From positions 31,384,267-31,448,266 of the forward strand of contig OY540809.1 of the NCBI GenBank assembly GCA_961205875.1: a stretch of DNA of 64,000 bases, in the 5' to 3' direction. The DNA comes from Sialis fuliginosa. Taxonomy: Eukaryota; Arthropoda; Insecta; Megaloptera; Sialidae. Both the position numbers and the translations under genes were made by a program. Shown piece by piece: positions 56,060-64,000 of the stretch (positions are counted from its first letter, which is position 1; the number at the start of each line of letters is the position of its first letter). The notes beneath the pieces were generated by a model. That model was not told the DNA's origin. It did no database searches and saw only the letters and a program-made list of their open reading frames with translations.

Positions 56060-57985
56060 AAGTTATGTGGGGGACGAGATAAAATTCTGAATTTTTTTTT
56101 ACAAATGCTCTAAATAGTTATCTTTGAAGGCCTTATAGATTCGTTTTGTTATTTTCATTTTTATAGCAACCAGAATTTTTTTTTTAATTTAAAAAAATAT
56201 GAAAACTTCAAAAACGGTTATTTTTAAACATAATACAAAAATATGTTGGGCACGAGATAGAATTCTGAATTTTTTTTTACAAATGCTCTAAAAAGTTATC
56301 TTTGAAGGCCTTAATGATTCGTTTTGTTATTTTCATTTTTATAGCAACCAGAATTTTTTTTTAAATTTTAAAAAATACGAAAACTTCAAAAACGGTTATT
56401 TTTAAACATAATACAAAAATATGTTGGGCACGAGATAGAATTCTGAATTTTTTTTTACAAATGCTCTAAAAAGTTATCTTTGAAGGCCTTAATGATTCGT
56501 TTTGTTATTTTCATTTTTATAGCAACCAGAATTTTTTTTTAAATTTTAAAAAATACGAAAACTTCAAAAACGGTTATTTTTAAACATAATACAAAAATAT
56601 GTTGGGCACGAGATAGAATTCTGAATTTTTTTTTACAAATGCTCTAAATAGTTATCTTTGAAGGTCTTATAGATTCATTTTGTTATTTTCATTTTTATAG
56701 CAATCAGAAATTTTTTTTAATTTAAAAAAATACGAAAAGTTCAAAAACGGTTATTTTTAAACATAATACAAAAATATGTTGGGCACGAGATAGAATTCTG
56801 AATTTTTTTTTACAAATGCTCTAAATAGTTACCTTTGAAGGCCTTAATGATTCGTTTTGTTATTTTCATTTTTATAGCAACCAGAATTTTTTTTTAAATT
56901 TTAAAAAATACGAAAACTTCAAAAACGGTTATTTTTAAACATAATACAAAAATATGTTGGGCACGAGATAGAACTCTGAATTTTTTTTTACAAATGCTCT
57001 AAATAGTTATCTTTGAAGGTCTTATAGATTCATTTTGTTATTTTCATTTTTATAGCAATCAGAAATTTTTTTTAATTTAAAAAAATACGAAAACTTCAAA
57101 AACGGTTATTTTTAAACATAATACAAAAATATGTTGGGCACGAGATAGAATTCTGAATTTTTTTTTACAAATGCTCTAAATAGTTACCTTTGAAGGCCTT
57201 AATGATTCGTTTTGTTATTTTCATTTTTATAGCAACCAGAATTTTTTTTTAAATTTAAAAAAATACGAAAACTTCAAAAACGGTTATTTTTAAACATAAT
57301 ACAAAAATATGTTGGGCACGAGATAGAATTCTGAATTTTTTTTTACAAATGCTCTAAATAGTTATCTTTGAAGGCCTTAATGATTCGTTTTGTTATTTTC
57401 ATTTTTATAGCAACCAGAATTTTTTATTTAAATTTAAAAAATACGAAAACTTCAAAAACAGCTATTTTCTAAACAATACAAAATATGTTGGGCACGAGAT
57501 AGAATTCTGAATTTTTTTTTACAAATGCTCTAAATAGTTACCTTTTAAGGCCTTAATGATTCGTTTTGTTATTTTCATTTTTATAGCAACCAGAATTTTT
57601 TTTTAAATTTTAAAAAATACGAAACTTCAAAAACGGTTATTTTTAAACATAATACAAAAATATGTTGGGCACGAGATAGAATTCTGAATTTTTTTTTACA
57701 AATGCTCTAAATAGTTATCTTTGAAGGCCTTATAGATTCGTTTGGTTATTTTCATTTTTATAGCAACCAGAATTTTTTATTTAAATTTAAAAAATACGAA
57801 AACTTCAAAAACAGCTATTTTCTAAACAATACAAAATATGTTGGGCACGAGATAGAGTTCTGAATTTTTTTTTACAAATGCTATAAATAGTTATCTTTGA
57901 AGGCTTTATAGATTCGTTTTGTTATTTTCATTTTTATAGCAACCAGAATTTTTTTTTAAATTTAAATAAATTATTATTAATAAAT
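56060..57985 (+). repeat. 177-bp satellite array, 11 units
   Basis: The marker GGGCACGAGATAGAATTCTG begins at 56248, 56426, 56604, 56781, 56959, 57136, 57314, 57490, 57667 and 57843, with steps of 176-178 bp; the first unit at about 56068 has GGGACGAGATAAAATTCTG. Sub-variants alternate (GGCCTTAATGATTCG and GGTCTTATAGATTCA types), which suggests duplication of two-unit blocks. Confidence 0.95.
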
Positions 57986-58204
57986 TTATAAAATAAATAT
58001 AACTTCAAAAACCAATTGACCGTTAAAAAAATTAGTTAAGGTATCTGTTAAAAACAACTAGATTTTATTTTTTGCTCCACATAATTTTTTTTTGTTTATT
58101 TTCGAAAATACATGATTTTAGAGTTTTTACACTTTTAAGGATTTAAAAAAAGTCTGGTGACTAGAAAAATGAAAATAACAAGAAAAAGCCAACTGGCCTT
58201 TAAA

Positions 58205-58620
58205 GTTAATTACTTAAAGCAATTATAAAAAAAAATTCAAAATTCTATCTCGTGCCCAACATATTTTTGAATTGTTTAAAAAATAGCCATTTTTGAAGTT
58301 TTCGTATTTTTTTTAAATTTAAAAAAAAATTCTGGTTGCTATAAAAATGAAAATAACAAAACGAATCATTAAGGCCTTCAAAGATAACTATTTAGAGCAT
58401 TTGTAAAAAAAAATTCAGAATTCTATCTCGTGCCCAACATATTTTTGTATTATGTTTAAAAATAACCGTTTTTGAAGTTTTCGTATTTTTTTAAATTAAA
58501 AAAAAAATTCTGATTGCTATAAAAATGAAAATAACAAAACGAATCTATAAGGCCTTCAAAGATAACTATTTAGAGCATTTGTAAAAAAAAATTCAGAATT
58601 TTATCTCGTCCCCCACATAA
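58205..58620 (-). repeat. Inverted 177-bp satellite units, about 2.3 copies
   Basis: CAAAATTCTATCTCGTGCCC at 58236 and CAGAATTCTATCTCGTGCCC at 58417, then CAGAATTTTATCTCGTCCCC at 58596: the reverse complement of the 56060-57985 array, much shorter than its partner. Confidence 0.92.
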
Positions 58621-60065
58621 CTTTTTTTTGCGTCGAAAACAGCTGATTTTGGTGTTTTCGTGATTTTTGCGATATTTAACTAAATTTTATTAATAAAAGA
58701 TGTGCATCAATCAAGCTGATTTTTTGTGGGTACTGAGTACTATAAATGAACATAACTTACACATAATTATAGCTTTCTCAGTTTAACCTTAGAGCCACAA
58801 TAAATTTCGAAAAATAGAAAAAATGACAATTTTATTAATAAATTTGAAAAGCCTCTATCTACAAAAAAAAAAATTTAAACTTTAAATTGTGCTAGATCAA
58901 TTGAAACTAGATTCTTTAGTCTTTCAAATGACATTAAGCTCGTTTTAATTGTTTTATTAGAACGCGTGCTATAGCGAGTTGAAAAAACGTTGAAAATCGA
59001 CGAAATCTTCATATCTTAAGAGAGTAAAACGGTCACCACCCCCGAACTATGGCCATTAAAATTTTTCTAAGTACAGTTTCTGCTATCTAATAAGTATAAT
59101 AACAACTGATTAAACTTTCATCAAAATTAAAAATGGTGCAACTTCTATATTTTAATAAATTTGATGATTATAAATGGAATGACTCTATAGTAACAATTAT
59201 GATGCATTATCATAAACAATACTGTTAGTTTAGTATGCGTCTAGTACCTATCAGTCTATTTGGAGAGGTTATTCACGGATACGGGAAATGTTTTTGAAAA
59301 AAAAACGATCTAGGGCTACAGTTGGTATTATTAAAAAATGCAGAACAAGTCTTATTTTTACACCATAACAATCCGAAATTTTCAAAAATCTTTGATTTAT
59401 ACTTGAAAGTTCAATGTTCGTAATATAATGACATTTTATTATATAATATAGATAATATAAATAATATAAATATTATTATAAAAAAAATTGCTTATTTATT
59501 TTAATATCTCAGCTTGGCGCGATTCTACAGACTTAAACTTTTTTTTTAATATAACTTACACCATTAACTTTTAGAATATCAAGTATTTTAAGAATTAAAA
59601 AAAAAAAAATCCGGTTTCGGCCAGATTTTTTTTGTGAATTCCGGCGATTCCGGTTCCAGTTAAAATTGAATATTCCAGTTACCACTAGTACTGTAATTTC
59701 ATTCGATCGTAAAGAACGTATGATATGCACACAATTTAAAACAATCGATCTTACGAAGCTATTAAAATTACAACCATATTTATGCCGAACAAAAGGTATA
59801 CAAACTGCATTTATTTGTGTTATGAAATGCTTGTTTCCATTAATACTTTTGTTAATAAAATGTTATTATATCATAATTATTATATTTATGTTTAATTTTT
59901 TAAACAAAAATAACGTATATTATTTATGAATTTCCTAAGTAGAGAGTAATAAGAAAATTTCAAAATTCCGGCAAAATCAGGCTGGAATTTACCAGTTCCG
60001 GCCGGAACCGGAACCGGAACCGAAACCGGAATAAAATCGCGAATTCCGATACACTCCTAATAAAA

Positions 60066-60225
60066 ATCATCAAGGGAGGGGAAGATGTGATATATCTACC
60101 ATAATTGTTATTTTTTTTAAATATCTGAACAATGTTGCGTGAAAAGGTGTGAATATGGCTTCGATACATCCAGTGGTATAGAAGTGGTGACCTTACATAT
60201 GCACAAACATTTTTATGTATAAAGA
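60066..60225 (-). mobile_element. Helitron Z, 5' fragment
   Basis: Read on the minus strand: TCTTTATACATAAAAATGTT, GTGCATATGTAAGG, CCACTGGATGTATCGAAGCC, ATATTCACACC. This matches the first 110 bp of the Helitron at 24860-25435. The other end is missing beyond the hAT element. Confidence 0.7.
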
Positions 60226-60743
60226 TAACAAAATAATTTTTTTAAATATGCCCTCTGTTTTATCCAAATTTTATTGATTTCTAATAAAATAGAACGATAA
60301 AAATGTCACTTTTTGTTCGACTACTCCTCAAAATGTATAAAACAACTATTTATTCATTAATCTGCCAACTACACTTAATCGTTTTGGTTTCTGAACAATT
60401 CTTATATTTTTGAATGATAAATTATTGAAAAGCCGAAGTGGTAATTTCATTTTTTAATTAACTGACGTTGGATAACATCAAAATATTTTGATGGACAAAA
60501 TCATATTTATATTTGTATTTTAAATTAATAACTTTGACGTTAGTCTTTCATTAAAACTTTTATATCTGTTAGATCTATTTTTGCAATGAATTGAGCAACT
60601 ACCATAAAAACTAATAACTTTTTTTAATATGTAAATTGAATATTTTTTTTTAAACTCGATTTACAGTTATTCATAAAACAATTTGAGTTTTCTTTCATGT
60701 TATTATTATTTATATACATATGCATCCAGTTATGTGTTTATGT
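60226..60743. other. No gene seen
   Basis: AT-rich spacer. Confidence 0.3.
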
Positions 60744-60745
60744 TA

Positions 60746-62801
60746 CAGGCAAAGTCGACTCTGCACATAGCTGCTGGGCAAAGTCCGCAGGGATGGTAAA
60801 TTAACGAACTTGGCCCAGTTTTAAGCGGGCATTGTCGACAATGCTAAATCGTCGTGAGCAGAGCTGTATTATGATGTTAATTAACTGATATTAATTATCA
60901 AATAAAATTACTTGGTACAAGTTTTAAACTATATTCATTACAATGAATCAACGAAAATTAATTACATTAGCCTATAACGTAAATATGCAACTTATATTTT
61001 TTAAAGTTTGATGTATGATGTATCTACAAAATTCAAATTCATCAAAGATAATACAAAATGATAATTAAAATCTTTATATGTTATGTATTTGTCATATACA
61101 GGATGTCTCAAGACTGTGTCAATGTTCAATATTTCATTTATTATAACAAATAGAAGAAAAGTTTAAATACAAAAGTCAGGATAGACAAGCAGTAAATTTT
61201 TAAAATAGTTACATTTATATAGGAAGTACCATAAGTTCGTCACAAATCAAAGTTATATTTTTTTAAATACAAAGTATATTTTTTTAATTCATAATCTAAA
61301 AGCATTTATTTTTTAGATATTTTGATATACGCATGTATGGGATTGTACTGACAATGAGTGGTTTAGAAATTATGACCATTTTTGTATGAAAATTTGAATA
61401 TTTTAGACACTTTGTAATTTGAAAATTACAACAAAAATTTTTTTTTCTCTGCCAAAAATAGTTTTGGTATATGCTCTATAATTGCGATACTACATCAAAC
61501 ATTTATAAAATTGTATTATTTGTACAGACTGTATCAAAACCCATTTTTTTCAAAATATTCAAATAAACTTTCTATATATTTTCACATTTTCGAATTTCCT
61601 ATTCAATTCTATACACATTTTATAAACTATACCTAAATTCAGCCTTTAAAGAGTTATTTGAAGATTTTAAAAATCTTAACATGTTTTATAAAAACTTTAT
61701 TATAATCCATAAAACAATTCACTAGAACTTACAAACTTTAACAACATAAAAATATAGAAATTAATAAACAAAATGATACAAAAAATTATTTTCTTAGTTC
61801 AATTCAAAATGTCCACCAGCAGTGTTAATTCAAATTAAAGTAAATCTTCAAATAACTTTTTAACGGTTGGATTTAGGTATAAGACATATTTATAAAATGT
61901 GTTTAGAATTTTTTGAAAAAAATTGGGTTCAGAGTTTTGGTACAGCCTGTACAAAGAATACAATTTTGTAAATGAAAAGATGTAATATCGCAATAATAGA
62001 ACATATACTAAAACTATTTTTTGCAGAGAACAAAAATTTTTTGTTGTAATTTTCTAATTACAAGGTATTGAAAATATTCTAATTTTCATACAAAAATGGT
62101 CATAATTTCTAAACCACTCAGTATAATCCCATACATGCTTATATAAAAATATCTAAAAAATAAATGCTTTTAGATTATCAATTAAAAAAATATACATTGT
62201 ATTTAAAAAAAATATAACTTTGATTTGTAACGCACTTATGGTACTTCCTATATAAATGTAACTATTTTAAAAATTTGCTGCTTGTCTATCCTGACTTTTG
62301 AAGTTATACCCGGCGATATAAATGTTGGGGCCCGTTACTTTCGTCGTTTTTTGTTATTTTAATTAGCGTCGTTGTGACTAAATTATTCCTGATTTTATTT
62401 ATCATTATCTATATCTCCAAAGTCCGAGGCCCGGTATAACTGTACCCCTACCCCCCCCCCCCCTTGTCGCCAGGCCTAATCAATATAAATCATAACCGAA
62501 CAAATTCTAACTTTTTCATTAATCGCGGGTATCTTGTAAGTTTTTATAATCTTTGGCTCTCTACATTGGATACATTATAAAATTAATATATACGAGATTA
62601 TCATGCATTATAGGAAGACTATAACACTAATAACTGTTTACACAGTTCTGCCCACGACGATTTAGCATTGTCGACAATGCCCGCTTAAACCCGGTTCAAC
62701 TTCGTTAATTTATAATTCCCGCGGATTTTGCCCAACAGCGATGTGCAATGCTGACATTGCCCGGGCAGTATCGACTCTGCACACTCCGTAAATTTTGCCT
62801 G
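60746..62801. mobile_element. 2.06 kb TA-flanked element with about 130-bp inverted ends
   Basis: CAGGCAAAGTCGACTCTGCA at the left, CAGGCAAAATTTACGGAGTG inverted from the right, each next to TA (60744-60745 and 62802-62803). Further in, GGGCAAAGTCCGCAGGGATG and TTTAAGCGGGCATTGTCGAC match their partners. The word GCATTGTCGACAATGC, a perfect 16-bp palindrome, occurs in both arms (60829-60844 and 62664-62679). Inside lies another palindrome (61100-62312). No transposase. Confidence 0.85.
61100..62312. mobile_element. 1.2 kb foldback nested in the 60746 element
   Basis: AAAAGTCAGGATAGACAAGC, ATTTATATAGGAAGTACCAT, TCATAATCTAAAAGCATTTA, CATGTATGGGATTGTACTGA pair with CAGTATAATCCCATACATGC, TAAATGCTTTTAGATTATCA, ATGGTACTTCCTATATAAAT, GCTTGTCTATCCTGACTTTT. 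Apex near 61700. The left end extends as ACAGGATGTCTCAAGACTGT without a counterpart on the right, so the right tip is lost. Confidence 0.82.
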
Positions 62802-62803
62802 TA

Positions 62804-63975
62804 AACATTTATAATATTATTTACATCTATAAATGAGTTTAGCCAGTATTGACTTTACATATTCACATGGAAACATGGATATGTAACTCCTAAATTCGTA
62901 CGATATGGTGTTCTTATTCTATACACTTATCTGAATATATTTATTTATCCTATAGTAGGTACTAATTAAAATGATCTAATGTAAGCCTTGATTATTTTAT
63001 TTAATATTATTTAACAAATAAAGGTTCTTTTTTACAAAAAAGTCAACAAGCAATTTTTAATGGTGTAAATTAAACTTAAAAAAACCTGTTTTACCGATTA
63101 TCATAACAGAAATCTGTATTAGCTACACAAGTGAATATATTATGTACGCATTTCGTTACATTACTAAAATTTCACCCTGGACGCACCTAAAAGAAGTATA
63201 ACTTCAAAACAGATTTGTCATGTGCGAGTCGACCCTCAATACATATAATCATTTTTTCAGATATTCTCATTATTCCTTTCGGATATTTGGGCAGGAGGCA
63301 AAATATTTTATGATTTTTTTTGTTTGTTAAACGAATATTTTAATAATAACAAAACGTTTATGTATTTAAATTTCTTGAACTGTCAGCTCTCATTTGATAC
63401 TCCACTCACCAATGAAAAAAAAATTTGGTAACCCATTTGGCCACTCAAAAAGGATCAGATAATTAAAATTTTATTTTTATAACTCAGGTCTATTATTGAT
63501 CTACCATTATATATAAATACCAAATCTCAAGTTCAGTAGTTAGAAGGCTGTGACTGACAGATAGACAGGACAGAATTGATTCTATATGTGTTCCTTTTTC
63601 CGACTTTGGTATACGAAACACTAAAACGTAATCAACATTTTGCACTAGAAAAATAGTAGGTACATACTAATGATAAGTTGATTTATCGAAAAAATGTACC
63701 TACAATGAAATATTGTGATCATGGCAATTATCGAAATTATTATATACGTATAACATACAGTTGCATTCAACTATAACTTATTGTTAAACAGAACGCCATT
63801 TGCATTGTAATCATTCTCACAGTTTAATTTTGATCTATTTCCATTATCGCATTCCGATAACTTGAGCAACGCAGATCCTGTAATCTGCTTGTAGGTAAAA
63901 TTTCAGCTTCACTTGATGCAAACAATTTTGGAACTACGAGTATAACAAAACAGTAAGCATCAAGTTTCGCACGCA
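62804..63975. other. No gene seen; repeat text near 63360-63640
   Basis: CATTTGATACTCCACTCACC, CCAAATCTCAAGTTCAGTAG and GTGACTGACAGATAGACAGG at 63385-63575 read like a dispersed insect element, family unknown. The rest is AT-rich. Confidence 0.35.
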
Positions 63976-64000
63976 GAGGTGAGTTTCAAAATTCGTCCTT
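63976..64000. mobile_element. Start of a second copy of the 27911-28162 MITE
   Basis: GAGGTGAGTTTCAAAATTCG followed by TCCTT matches the MITE end at 27912 (GAGGTGAGTTTCAAAACTCG). Cut by the window edge. Confidence 0.6.

Larger units (their letters stand above)
55507..59185. mobile_element. 3.68 kb foldback with 177-bp satellite array
   Basis: Ends GGGTCATTCCATATAAAATC and inverse GAGTCATTCCATTTATAATC, flanked by TA (55505-55506 and 59186-59187). The outer arms (55507-56100 and 58600-59185) are nearly identical, e.g. GGTGGTGACCGTTTTACTCT and GCTATAGCACGCGTTCTAAT. Inside, 177-bp units fill most of the left and a shorter inverted set the right. The apex is near 58070. Non-coding. Confidence 0.9.
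53801..60059. mobile_element. 6.26 kb hAT composite with perfect 8-bp TSD
   Basis: Left end TAGGTGTAGCGGAACTGAAA and inverted right end TAGGAGTGTATCGGAATTCG are both flanked by ATAAAAAT (53793-53800 and 60060-60067). CCGGAACCGG words fill both subterminal regions. A second right-end-like block, 59597-59690, also pairs with the first 95 bp of the left end but has no matching duplication. Two complete foldbacks lie inside (53960-55242 and 55507-59185), so little of the original hAT remains and no transposase is visible. The element sits beside or inside a Helitron Z fragment (60066-60225). Confidence 0.85.

Overview
The window is about 64 kb of AT-rich, gene-poor eukaryotic DNA, most likely from a lepidopteran insect. 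The evidence is: (i) a repeat tail at 8638-8692 of the kind common in moth and butterfly genomes (GGAACCCT, then a GCGC..GACTCGC hairpin); (ii) a complete short Helitron at 31267-31482 with the lepidopteran-type TCCATACTAATA start and CTAG end; and (iii) one host coding exon whose protein is an insect serotonin receptor. No bacterial-style genes, CRISPR arrays, rRNA or tRNA genes were seen.

Host gene: the only convincing host coding sequence is on the minus strand at 28263-28860. It is the first coding exon of a 5-HT2-type (probably 5-HT2B) serotonin receptor. It encodes a glycosylated, Cys-rich ectodomain plus transmembrane helices 1 and 2, and ends at a clean GTAAGT splice donor. No later exon was recognised at lower coordinates, so positions 1-28262 are probably the first coding intron (over 28 kb). 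Positions 28861-64000 are probably 5' flank or 5'-UTR introns.

Everything else is a dense layering of mobile elements. Region 1 (1-8.7 kb): a GGTTCC-family repeat, an hAT-like MITE, a foldback split by a 2.1 kb hAT element (perfect 8-bp target duplication) that carries another hAT, and a 0.63 kb foldback. Region 2 (8.8-16.4 kb): a 1.55 kb transposon with 23-bp perfect inverted termini and a 6-bp duplication, a 4.3 kb foldback with 9-bp duplications filled with a 161-bp satellite and a Crypton-like gene remnant, and a TA-flanked element. Region 3 (16.4-28 kb): inverted copies of another repeat, a mariner-like element with a decayed transposase interrupted by a Harbinger-like MITE, 281-bp tandem repeats, a Helitron, two more GGTTCC-family copies, and a MITE beside the receptor exon. 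Region 4 (29.9-47 kb): three copies of one Helitron-like family, a stray 142-bp satellite monomer, a palindrome nested in a palindrome, several hAT MITEs and another satellite-bearing foldback. Region 5 (47-53 kb): a foldback cut by two tandem copies of an element full of 10-bp GATC units. Region 6 (53.8-64 kb): a 6.26 kb hAT composite containing two foldbacks (one rich in TCAAGGTCA-type motifs, one with a 177-bp array), then a 2.06 kb element with long inverted termini.

The recurrent and most unusual theme is TA- or 9-bp-flanked foldback elements whose arms contain, or are built from, tandem satellite units in opposite orientations. They could be sources of long hairpin RNA and nurseries for satellite DNA. 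All boundaries were read by eye, without alignment or database searches.
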